From NCBI GenBank assembly GCA_965204715.1, contig OZ242009.1, positions 1,798,001 to 1,862,000 of the forward strand: a DNA stretch of 64,000 nt, written 5' to 3'. The notes under the pieces are model-generated. The model saw only the letters and a program-made list of their open reading frames with translations, was not told where the DNA came from and searched no databases. The DNA comes from CATOSP01 sp965204715 (GTDB lineage Bacteria; Chloroflexota; Dehalococcoidia; Lucifugimonadales; UBA3495). Positions 6,882-14,444 of this stretch are shown piece after piece. The translations under genes and the position numbers were made by a program. How positions within the stretch are numbered: the stretch's first letter is position 1; every line of letters starts with the position of its first letter.

Positions 6882-8511
6882 GAACACCGACCTGGCCCCC
6901 GTGGCTTTGTACGCCCGGGTGTCCAGCGACCGCCAGGACGTGGACCTCTCCGTGGCCGCACAACTGCGGGCCTTGCGGGATTACGCCGACAAGAACGGCT
7001 ACCTGGTGGTCCGCGAGTTTGTCGATGAGGCCGAGAGCGGGCGCATCGCCGACCGGCCCCAGTTCCGCAAGATGCTGGACGAGGCCGGCAAGCCGGAAGC
7101 GCCTTTCCGTGAGATTCTGGTCTGGAAATTTTCGAGGTTCACCCGCAAGCGGGAGCACGCCGTCGCCTTCAAGTCCATGCTGCGGCGCAAGGGCATCCGC
7201 GTCGTCTCCATCACCGAGCACGCCGACGACACCCCCACCGGCAAGCTCATGGAGGCCATCATCGAGTCCGTTGATGAATTCTATAGCGAAAATTTAGCTC
7301 AAGAGGTGACGCGGGGTATGCGCGAGGCCGCCTCCCGGGGCTTCTGGATGAACGCCAGCGCCCCCTATGGTTACCGCAGGGTCTATGTCCAGGACGGGAT
7401 CAAGAAGCGGCCCCGGCTGGAACTAAACCCGCCCCACGACGCAGTGGTCCGCCGCATCTTCGACCTCACCCTCCAGGGCCGGACTTCCCTGGACATCCTC
7501 AAGACCCTCAACTCCGAGGGCATCCCTTCCCCCAAGGGCAGGCAGTGGCGCAAGACCACCATCCACAAGGTCCTCACCAACGAAGCCTACACCGGCACTT
7601 TGGTATGGGGTCAGAAGGCGAGAGACGGGCAGGAGCCGGTGCGGGTGGCGGACGCCTTCCCCGCCATAGTGTCAACGGATGAGTTCGACCGGGCCAGAAG
7701 GCTGATGGAGGCGCGGGCGCCCAAGGTGACCCACCCCCGCCGCGCCGCCAGCCCCTACCTGCTCAGCGGTTTGGCCAAGTGCGAGACCTGCAACAAGGCC
7801 CTCACCGCCGCCGAAGCCAAGAGCGGTAAGTACACCTACTACGTGTGCCAGTCCCTGCTCAAGCAGGGCAGCGGCACCTGCGACACCCCCAGGCTCAACG
7901 CCAAGAACTTCGAGGACATCATCGTCTCCAACCTCCGCGAGAACATCCTCACCGAGTCCAACGTCCGCGACCTGGTGCGGCTGGTGGACGAGGAGATGGA
8001 CGGGGTGGCCAGGGAGCAGCGGCAGAACCTGGAAACCATCGAGGCCGAGCTGGAAGAGGTGAAGCGGAAGCTGGACCGCATCTGGCACTTTGTCGAGAGT
8101 ACCGACCTGGACATGGCCGACGCCTCAGAGCGCATCCTGGAACACCGCCACCGCCGGGAGCAACTGGAAGCCGCCGCCGAGGAAGCGCGGGCCGTGCTGG
8201 CCCAGAGGCGGGAACTGCTGGACAGCGCCGACGTAATCGCCGCCTTCGCCCGGGACATGAGCGAGTTTCTGAAAACCAGCGAACTTACCGAGACTAAAGC
8301 CTTCGTGCGGTCCTTCGTGAAGGAGGTGCTGGTGCGGCCCGGCGGGGCGACGATTATCTATACGATCCCCACGCCGGAGGATAGTCCCATAGGGGGCAAG
8401 GATGCCGCTGAAATCGCCTTGAACGGCGGAGTTCGCAGTATCGGATACGGTGGTGGGCCTGGATGGACTCGAACCATCGACCTCGGTCTTATCAGGACAA
8501 GGGTCAGTTAG
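6874..8511 (+). CDS. Large serine recombinase (integrase)
   Basis: The 545-residue protein starts at ATG 6874 with AAGGAGG at 6859-6865; the frame extends 11 codons further without a better site. The resolvase catalytic domain opens with VALYARVSSDRQ (nucleophile Ser17 or Ser18). The recombinase domain carries LNSEGIPSPKGRQW and TNEAYTGTLVWG, then a zinc ribbon (CETC ... CQSLLKQGSGTC) and a long coiled coil (about residues 385-470). It should catalyse integration and excision of the element. The last 19 codons (from GGPGWTRTIDLG) read through a tRNA-Ile 3' half on the opposite strand, so the present C-terminus was probably created by integration. Confidence 0.92.
   Translation: MSKNTDLAPVALYARVSSDRQDVDLSVAAQLRALRDYADKNGYLVVREFVDEAESGRIADRPQFRKMLDEAGKPEAPFREILVWKFSRFTRKREHAVAFKSMLRRKGIRVVSITEHADDTPTGKLMEAIIESVDEFYSENLAQEVTRGMREAASRGFWMNASAPYGYRRVYVQDGIKKRPRLELNPPHDAVVRRIFDLTLQGRTSLDILKTLNSEGIPSPKGRQWRKTTIHKVLTNEAYTGTLVWGQKARDGQEPVRVADAFPAIVSTDEFDRARRLMEARAPKVTHPRRAASPYLLSGLAKCETCNKALTAAEAKSGKYTYYVCQSLLKQGSGTCDTPRLNAKNFEDIIVSNLRENILTESNVRDLVRLVDEEMDGVAREQRQNLETIEAELEEVKRKLDRIWHFVESTDLDMADASERILEHRHRREQLEAAAEEARAVLAQRRELLDSADVIAAFARDMSEFLKTSELTETKAFVRSFVKEVLVRPGGATIIYTIPTPEDSPIGGKDAAEIALNGGVRSIGYGGGPGWTRTIDLGLIRTRVS
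8451..8496 (-). pseudogene. 3' half of tRNA-Ile(GAT), probable attachment-site remnant
   Basis: On the minus strand this 46-bp segment contains anticodon loop CTGATAA, an intact T arm (GATGG-TTCGAGT-CCATC), the 3' acceptor strand CAGGCCC, discriminator A and CCA. The 5' half (acceptor GGGCCTG, D arm) is absent upstream, where CCCTTGT replaces the expected stem. It therefore cannot make a tRNA and is best read as an att remnant at the end of the recombinase gene. Confidence 0.75.
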
Positions 8512-8544
8512 TGAGGGCCGACGGTGCCACGTCCTGGGGTGCTC

Positions 8545-9765
8545 TCAGGCCCTGTTCGAGATGCTTCCATGTCTACCGGAAACCAGAAATTCCTCCCAGC
8601 CCTCCATCAACCCACGGCGCTTCTCGAAAAAGTCGGTCCTGGCGTAGGCCGTTTGCGTCGAATTTCCCAGCTTGTGGGCCAGGGCGGCTTCCCCCAGCTC
8701 CCGGGGCACGCCGGTCTGCTCGATGCACCAGTCCCTGAAGCTGCTGCGGAACCCGTGGGGCACTGCGGGTATTCCCGGACGGCGCAAGAGAACGACGCAG
8801 CCCATGATGGACAGTGGCTTGCCGGAAGACGATGGGAACACCAGATTGTTGTCCTCTCCGTACAGGGCTTGTGCTTCCGAGAGGATCTACATGGCGCGGC
8901 CTGCCAGAGGCACGCGGTGCTCCCGCCTTGCTTTCATCCGGGGCGCCGGGATGGTCCAGGTCTCGGACTTCAGGTCAATCTCGCACCACTCGGCCAATCG
9001 CACCTCGCCGGAACGAGACGCCGTTAACACCAAGAACTCGAAAGAGAGCTTCGTGACCGGGTCGGCGGTGGACCCCCGCACCTGCTCCAGCGCCGCCGGA
9101 ACTTCGGCGTAGGGCAGGGCCGGATGGTGGGTCTTCACCTTCGGCAGCTTGGGAAGGACCTTAAGGAGAGACCTGCCTGCGAGGTTGTCCTGCCCCCACC
9201 CCTGGGCGACGGCCCAGTCGAAGACCGGATCCATGTGCTGACGGACCTGGCTGGCGGTCTCGTTCTTGACTGTCCAAATTGAGATCAGGACGGCGAGCAC
9301 GTCGCCGCTGTCAACCTCGTCTACACTCCTGGAGCCAATGATGGGATTGGCGTAGGTGGCCAGGGTGTTCCTCCACTGGTCTGAGTGCTTGGCGTTGCTC
9401 CAGGTGGGGCGGCGCAGCTCGATCACGTGGGAACATGCCTCGGAAAATTTGGGAATGGATGGAGTCTGCTTGCGGGTGGCCTCACGCGCGACCCGCTTCT
9501 CCAATACCGGGTCGCGGCCCTCGGCAACTGCGGTACGGTTGTCATGGGCTATGGACCTGGCGTGGGCCAAGCTCACGCCCGGGTATGCTACGAGCCCTAT
9601 GTCCCGGCGGCCGTCAACTACGATCCGTTGCACCCAGGACTTGGCGCCTGAACGTGAGATATACAGATAGAGACCCTCGCCGTCGCCATGTCTGCCGGGT
9701 CGGCTGAGAGACTTGGCCGAAAGTGCGGTGAGGTTGCCCATGTGCGTCCTCTCCAGTTCCCACAT
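8545..9765 (-). pseudogene. P4-type tyrosine integrase interrupted by one in-frame amber codon
   Basis: Reading through one TAG at 8887-8889 gives a 406-residue protein in a single frame. The N-terminal DUF4102-like domain (LSAKSLSRPGRHGDGEGLYL), the SAM-like domain, the first catalytic Arg (TASRSGEVRLAEW), the His-x-x-Arg (HGFRSSFRDW), the second His (LAHKLGN) and the Tyr (TAYARTDF) are all present. The stop follows PLAGRAM and precedes ILSEAQALYGEDNN, where relatives usually have Glu, so GAG to TAG is the likely change. It splits the protein before the HxxR-H-Y residues, so without suppression the product is inactive. It starts 135 bp from the 3' end of tRNA-Ser, the normal place for a P4-type integrase. 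Confidence 0.85.
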
Positions 9766-9900
9766 TTATTCCCACACAAAGAGCGGGACATGGTGGTATT
9801 CTAGAGGACTTTGGCTGGACGAGTTCAAGGCCCTGGTCTCAATAGCTAGGCGTGACTGGGAGCCTTATGAGACTTATCTGGACCTTATGGGACAATAGAG

Positions 9901-9990
9901 TGGCGGAGGGAGTGGGATTCGAACCCACGTCTCACGAAAGCGAGAAACGGTTTTCAAGACCGTCGCCTTAAACCGCTCGGCCATCCCTCC
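9901..9990 (-). tRNA. tRNA-Ser (anticodon TGA)
   Basis: The 90-nt minus-strand gene has acceptor GGAGGGA paired to TCCCTCC, anticodon loop CTTGAAA (TGA), the long variable arm of class II tRNAs (GTTTCTCGCTTTCGTGAGAC region), T loop GGTTCGAATCC and an encoded CCA. The broken P4 integrase follows it, consistent with use as an insertion site. Confidence 0.95.
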
Positions 9991-10013
9991 GGGTAGCTGG
10001 CGTCAGGGATTTT

Positions 10014-10040
10014 CGTCCGGGGACGGACCCGCCGCTCCCT
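10014..10040 (-). repeat. Dispersed repeat, right-module fragment
   Basis: The minus strand reads GGGAGCGGCGG followed directly by GTCCGTCCC, the same end seen in the copies at 11316 and 13460 but with a short deletion between. It lies in the tRNA-Ser leader. Confidence 0.6.
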
Positions 10041-10075
10041 TGTCAGTATGGCAGTGTGAGAGGCGTTCCGTATAC

Positions 10076-10084
10076 ATAATACCA
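10076..10084 (-). promoter_or_regulatory. Extended -10 promoter element, probably for tRNA-Ser
   Basis: The minus strand reads TGGTATTAT, an extended -10 (TGn plus TATTAT), about 85 nt before the tRNA 5' end. No strong -35 is visible. Confidence 0.45.
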
Positions 10085-10465
10085 GACTATGGCTCTTGGC
10101 CGATCCTCCATTCCCCTGCTCCCGCATCCCATGGATATCTCTACCCATTCCTGTTATTCCCCCAGAGGCAGAGACCCAAACCCCAGCGGGCTTTGCGGAC
10201 AATCCTCACAATCCCCGCTGATGACGACTACCGATGCCGGACATCCGCTTGCCGCATCTCAAAGGCGACCGTTTACACGGAGTTTACCAAAAGTTAGCCG
10301 GATGGTTACAACTCCGTAATCCCGACGCAAAACACCGCCGCTACGCTCGTATCAACTTGAACGGGATGGGTTGTGCTATCCAATGCAATGCGGCGCGGCA
10401 AACCACTGGGAACGCGGACCTTCTACGCTGCCAGGGGCCGGAACAGCCCCAGAGGGTCAAGCTTG

Positions 10466-12673
10466 ATGGGAACCCCAACTCACTGCCCCTACTGCGCGTT
10501 CCAGTGCGGAATGAAGCTCAGTGATGATGGGCACGGGCCGTCGGTTTCCGCCAATCCCGATTTTCCCGTCAACAAAGGCGCGCTCTGCATCAAGGGATGG
10601 ACCGCGACAGACACGCTCCGCCACCCGGACCGGCTGCTCACTCCGCTTGTCCGCAATTCCGCCGGGGAACTGGCGCCCGCCACCTGGGACGAGGCGGTTG
10701 CCGCCATAACCGGCGCGATTGAGGCCACTCAAGCCAGGTATGGCAAGGACGCCGTGGGCATCTTCGGCGGCGGCTCCCTGACCAACGAAAAGTCCTATTT
10801 GCTGGGCAAATTCGCACGGGTGGCCCTGGGCACGTCCAACATTGATTATAACGGCCGCTTCTGCATGTCCTCCGCGGCGGCGGCGGGAACCAGGGCGTTG
10901 GGCGTGGACCGGGGGCTTCCCTTTCCCCTGGAGGACATCGCCAACGCGGAAACCATTCTGCTGGTGGGCAGCAACCCGGCGGTTACCATGCCGCCGATAA
11001 TGCAATACTTCGAGGCCCAGCGGGCAAACGGCGGCAACCTCATAGTTGCCGACCCCAGGCTCACCGCCACTGCCGAGACCGCGACTCTTCACCTGCGCCT
11101 CGCGCCCGGCTCCGACGCCGCTCTCGCCAACGGGCTGCTGCACATCCTGATCGGACAGGGACTCATCGACTCAGACTATATCGCAGCCCGAACCGAGGGG
11201 TTCGAGCAAGTCCGGGGCATCGCCGCCACATACTGGCCGGAACGGGTGGAGCGCATCACAGGCATTCCCGAGGCACAGTTGTTGCAGACAGCCCACATGC
11301 TGGGACGTTCACTGAGCCAAACTCCAGATCCAGGGGTTTGGCCCCATACCAGCGTGCCGTCCGGGGAGCGGCGGATAGGCCCCGTCCCTCGGGGATCAGC
11401 CATGATATTGACCGGACGCGGCCCCGAACAGCAGTCCCAAGGCGTGAACAATGCCCTGTCGTTCATAAACCTGGCGCTGGCGCTGGGACTGGTGGGCAAG
11501 CGAAACTCCGGCTGGGGGTGCCTCACCGGCCAGGGCAACGGACAGGGAGGCCGCGAACACGGACAGAAGGCCGACCAGTTGCCCGGTTATCGCTTGATCA
11601 ACGACCCCGCCGCCCGCAAGCACGTCGCCTCGGTCTGGGGCATTGATGAGTCCGAACTCCCCGGCCCTGGCAGGTCTGCCTTCGAGATGCTGGACTCCCT
11701 CGGCCAGGAAGATGGTGTTCGCTGCCTGATTGTGATGGGCTCCAACGTCGTGGTTTCCGCCCCTGACTCCCTGTCGGTCGAGCAGCGGCTGAAGGGACTG
11801 GACTTCCTGGCGGTGGCCGACTATTTCCTGTCCGAGACAGCCCAAGTCGCGGATGTTGTCCTTCCCTCTGCCCAGTGGGCCGAGGAGCAGGGCACAATGA
11901 CCAACCTGGAGGGCAGGGTGATCCTGCGGCAACCCGCCTTTGAGCCTCCCGGGGATGCCCGAACCGACCTGGAAATCATACGAGCCCTCGCCGCCCGGCT
12001 GGGCAAGGAACGGTTCTTTGCCTTCCAGGGTACCGGAAAGAGCTTGGCTGAATCCGTGTTCGAAGAGCTCGGGCGTGCCAGCGCAGGTGGTCCCGCCGAC
12101 TACTCAGCGATGAGTTACGGGAAGATTGTCGCCAACCAGGGCTTGTTCTGGCCCTGCTCAGATGAGAGGCCCGAGGGCACTCCCCGGATGTTCCAAGCCC
12201 CGGATCTGGAGTTTGGCGGCTTTCCCACCGCCAGCGGGAATGCGAAGTTCCATGCAGTGCGGCACCAGTCCCCTGACGAGGAGCCGGACGAGGAATTCCC
12301 GCTCTATCTCACCACCGGACGGGTGTTGGCCCAGTACCAGTCGGGGTCCCAGACCCGCCGCATCGACCAACTCAACGAGCTTGAACCGTCTCCCCAGGCA
12401 GAGGTTAACCCCGTGACTGCGGAACGGTACGGCCTGTCCAACGGCGACCCGGTACGGCTGGAGACACGCCGCGGCGCAGCCACCCTGACCGTAAAGGTCT
12501 CGCCTGGCATCCGTCCCGACACTGTCTTTGCTCCCTTCCACTGGGCGGGAGAGCAGTCCGCCAACCGGCTGACCAACCCGGCTCTCGACCCGGTAAGCCG
12601 GATGCCGGAGTTCAAGGTCTGCGCGGTGCGGATTATGCCTGTGCCGTTATATCCCGCCCACCGCCCCACATAG
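10466..12673 (+). CDS. nasA: Assimilatory nitrate reductase, molybdopterin catalytic subunit
   Basis: The 735-residue protein starts at ATG 10466 (AGAGGG 9 nt before), immediately ahead of the [4Fe-4S] motif CPYCAFQC ... CIKG that marks this family; 31 upstream codons in frame lack any such features. The molybdopterin domains follow (IFGGGSLTNEKSYLLGKFAR; DIANAETILLVGSNPAV), and the C-terminal dinucleotide domain contains PLYLTTGRVLAQYQSGSQTR and the late FAPFHWAG. It should reduce nitrate to nitrite in the cytoplasm. Two dispersed-repeat copies are read through in frame, near residues 284-310 and 576-584, adding segments not expected in the family. It is first of a five-gene same-strand cluster. 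Confidence 0.92.
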   Translation: MGTPTHCPYCAFQCGMKLSDDGHGPSVSANPDFPVNKGALCIKGWTATDTLRHPDRLLTPLVRNSAGELAPATWDEAVAAITGAIEATQARYGKDAVGIFGGGSLTNEKSYLLGKFARVALGTSNIDYNGRFCMSSAAAAGTRALGVDRGLPFPLEDIANAETILLVGSNPAVTMPPIMQYFEAQRANGGNLIVADPRLTATAETATLHLRLAPGSDAALANGLLHILIGQGLIDSDYIAARTEGFEQVRGIAATYWPERVERITGIPEAQLLQTAHMLGRSLSQTPDPGVWPHTSVPSGERRIGPVPRGSAMILTGRGPEQQSQGVNNALSFINLALALGLVGKRNSGWGCLTGQGNGQGGREHGQKADQLPGYRLINDPAARKHVASVWGIDESELPGPGRSAFEMLDSLGQEDGVRCLIVMGSNVVVSAPDSLSVEQRLKGLDFLAVADYFLSETAQVADVVLPSAQWAEEQGTMTNLEGRVILRQPAFEPPGDARTDLEIIRALAARLGKERFFAFQGTGKSLAESVFEELGRASAGGPADYSAMSYGKIVANQGLFWPCSDERPEGTPRMFQAPDLEFGGFPTASGNAKFHAVRHQSPDEEPDEEFPLYLTTGRVLAQYQSGSQTRRIDQLNELEPSPQAEVNPVTAERYGLSNGDPVRLETRRGAATLTVKVSPGIRPDTVFAPFHWAGEQSANRLTNPALDPVSRMPEFKVCAVRIMPVPLYPAHRPT
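11316..11394 (-). repeat. Dispersed repeat, full-length copy inside nasA
   Basis: Left module (GCCAAACTCCAGATCCAGG, then GGTTTGGCCCCATACC) is followed by the right module (GTGCCGTCCGGGGAGCGGCG, GATAGG, CCGTCCC). The gene reads it as PDPGVWPHTSVPSGERRIGP. It is about 79 bp and leaves the frame intact. The strand assignment is arbitrary because the left module is near-palindromic. Confidence 0.8.
12193..12217 (+). repeat. Dispersed repeat, left module inside nasA
   Basis: CCAAGCCCCGGATCTGGAGT then TTGGC matches the intergenic copy at 58789 and is the inverse of the copy at 11316. The gene reads it as APDLEFGG. Confidence 0.7.
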
Positions 12674-12713
12674 CATCCGTCCCAATCCGCCAATCAGGAA
12701 TGAGAGGCCCTCT

Positions 12714-14372
12714 ATGTCCGAAATGAGAACGTCGCCCCATACCGGCATGCCGTCCGGGGAGCCGCGGATAGGATCAGTCCCTCGAAAGCAACGCCTGGTA
12801 ATCATCGGCAACGGCATGGCCGGAGGCCGATTCGTTGAAGAGGTCATTGCCCGGGGCGGAGCCGAGCAATTTGAGATCGTCATGTTCGGAGAGGAAGGCC
12901 ACGGCAACTACAACCGGGTGCTACTATCCAGCGTCCTGGCCGGGACCCACACCCCCGGCGACATCTTCATCAATTCGGTGGAATGGTACGAGCAGAACGG
13001 CATCAAGCTCTACTCGGGAATGCGGGCCGGCTGGATCGACCGCGTCAGCAAGTCGGTCTACGCCCCCGGAGGCATCGCCGAACCGTACGACAAGCTGGTC
13101 ATCGCCACCGGAAGCGGAGCCTACGTCCCTCCGATGGCCAACCTCTACAACGAAGACGGGGGTTTCATTGAGGGAATCTTCGTCTTCCGCACCCTGGAAG
13201 ACTGCCAGCAGATGACTGCTTATGCCGCCCGGCTTTCCGGGCACGGGTCCAAGGTCGCCGTTATCGGCGGCGGACTGCTGGGCCTGGAGGCTGCCCGTGG
13301 TCTTATGGGCAAGGGCCTGGAAGTCCACGTCGTCCATCTGAACTCCCACCTTATGGACACCCAGCTCGATGCAGAGGCCGGACGGATGCTCAAGCAGCAG
13401 ATGGAAGACCTGGGCGTCAACATCCACCTGGACAAGATGACCACCGCCATTTCTACTGAGCCAAGCTCCAGATCTGAGGGCTTGGCCCCATACGGCCATG
13501 CCGGACCGGGAGCGGCGGATAGTATCCGTCCCTCGACCGGGGGACGGGTAACCGGCCTCAGCTTTCGGGACGGCGAGGAACTGGACTGCGACATGGTAGT
13601 GCTCGCCGCCGGAATCCGCCCCAACGTCGATCTGGCCAAGCAGGCCGGGCTACAGGTGCAGCAGGGCATCGTGGTCAACAACGACCTGTCCTGCCGGAAC
13701 GACCAGGACGTGTATGCCATCGGCGAGTGCGCCCAGCACAGGGGACGCCTCTACGGGACCATCACCCCCGTCTGGGAGCAGGCCGTCATCCTGGCCGACC
13801 GCCTCACGGGGCACAACCCCGATGCCAGCTACCAGGGATCCCGGGTATCTACCAAGCTCAAAGTGATGGATGTGGAACTGGCGGTGATGGGAGACAAGGC
13901 CCCCCTTTCCGACGCCGACGAGTTGGTGAACTACAGCGAGCCGGGCCGCGGCGTCTACAAGAAGCTGATCATCCGCGAGGGGCGGCTGGCCGGGGCAATC
14001 CTCCTGGGAGATGGCCTCACCTCCGCCGAGGTCATCCAGGCCTACGACCGGAACAGCGAACTCCCTGCCAACCGGTCCGAGCTTATTTTCCCCAGCACTG
14101 CCGGCAAGACCCTGGACGTGGCCGAGCTTCCGGTAAACGCCCAGATATGCAACTGCAACGGCGTATCCAAGGGACGGATTGCCGAAGCCGTACAGGACGG
14201 GATGATCACCCTCCAGGAGGTCTGCTCCGCCACCCGCGCCGGCACCGGCTGCGGCACCTGCAAGACCCAGGTACAGGCCGTGCTGGACTTCGCCATCAGC
14301 AGCAGTGCGGGAGGGTCGCCGCAACAGGCCGAACCCGCCGGGCGGGAGTTGGCCCTGGCGGGCGCCCATTAG
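12714..14372 (+). CDS. nasB: NAD(P)H-dependent FAD/[2Fe-2S] electron-transfer protein for nitrate/nitrite assimilation (NirB N-terminal-like)
   Basis: The 552-residue protein has a Rossmann FAD motif (RLVIIGNGMAGGRFVEE, about residue 27), a second NAD(P) motif (KVAVIGGGLLGLEAARGLMG), the FAD closure VYAIGECAQHRGRLYG, and a C-terminal BFD-like [2Fe-2S] domain with Cys pairs CNCNG and CGTCK. It matches the N-terminal half of NirB and Bacillus NasB, and would pass electrons from NAD(P)H to nitrate reductase. It lacks siroheme domains; the next gene supplies a separate nitrite reductase. Two repeat copies are translated in it: one makes most of the N-terminal 24 residues, the other adds about 27 residues near position 250. 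Confidence 0.85.
   Translation: MSEMRTSPHTGMPSGEPRIGSVPRKQRLVIIGNGMAGGRFVEEVIARGGAEQFEIVMFGEEGHGNYNRVLLSSVLAGTHTPGDIFINSVEWYEQNGIKLYSGMRAGWIDRVSKSVYAPGGIAEPYDKLVIATGSGAYVPPMANLYNEDGGFIEGIFVFRTLEDCQQMTAYAARLSGHGSKVAVIGGGLLGLEAARGLMGKGLEVHVVHLNSHLMDTQLDAEAGRMLKQQMEDLGVNIHLDKMTTAISTEPSSRSEGLAPYGHAGPGAADSIRPSTGGRVTGLSFRDGEELDCDMVVLAAGIRPNVDLAKQAGLQVQQGIVVNNDLSCRNDQDVYAIGECAQHRGRLYGTITPVWEQAVILADRLTGHNPDASYQGSRVSTKLKVMDVELAVMGDKAPLSDADELVNYSEPGRGVYKKLIIREGRLAGAILLGDGLTSAEVIQAYDRNSELPANRSELIFPSTAGKTLDVAELPVNAQICNCNGVSKGRIAEAVQDGMITLQEVCSATRAGTGCGTCKTQVQAVLDFAISSSAGGSPQQAEPAGRELALAGAH
12734..12784 (-). repeat. Dispersed repeat, right module at the N-terminus of nasB
   Basis: GCCCCATACCGGCATGCCGT followed by CCGGGGAGCCGCGGATAGG and GTCCC. 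It is read in the same frame as the nasA copy (SPHTGMPSGEPRIGSVP) and supplies most residues between the start codon and the FAD-binding motif. Confidence 0.8.
13460..13540 (-). repeat. Dispersed repeat, full-length copy inside nasB
   Basis: GCCAAGCTCCAGATCTGAGG, CTTGGCCCCATA, GGCCATGCCGGACCGGGAGC, GGCGGATAG and ATCCGTCCC. It is read in a different frame from the nasA copy (RSEGLAPYGHAGPGAADSIR), yet remains open. Confidence 0.8.
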
Positions 14373-14444
14373 CGGCCTGTTCCTTCAACCAACAGATTTA
14401 TGCCGAAGCCCCCGGAGCTGGGGATAGCGGAGTGGAGACACCGA

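Larger units (their letters stand above)
9991..10465. other. 475-bp intergenic region before the nitrate operon
   Basis: No gene is seen. It holds a minus-strand extended -10 (10076-10084) suited to tRNA-Ser, one partial copy of the dispersed repeat (10014-10040), and the leader of the nitrate reductase gene. A clear plus-strand promoter for the nitrate operon is not obvious. Confidence 0.6.
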
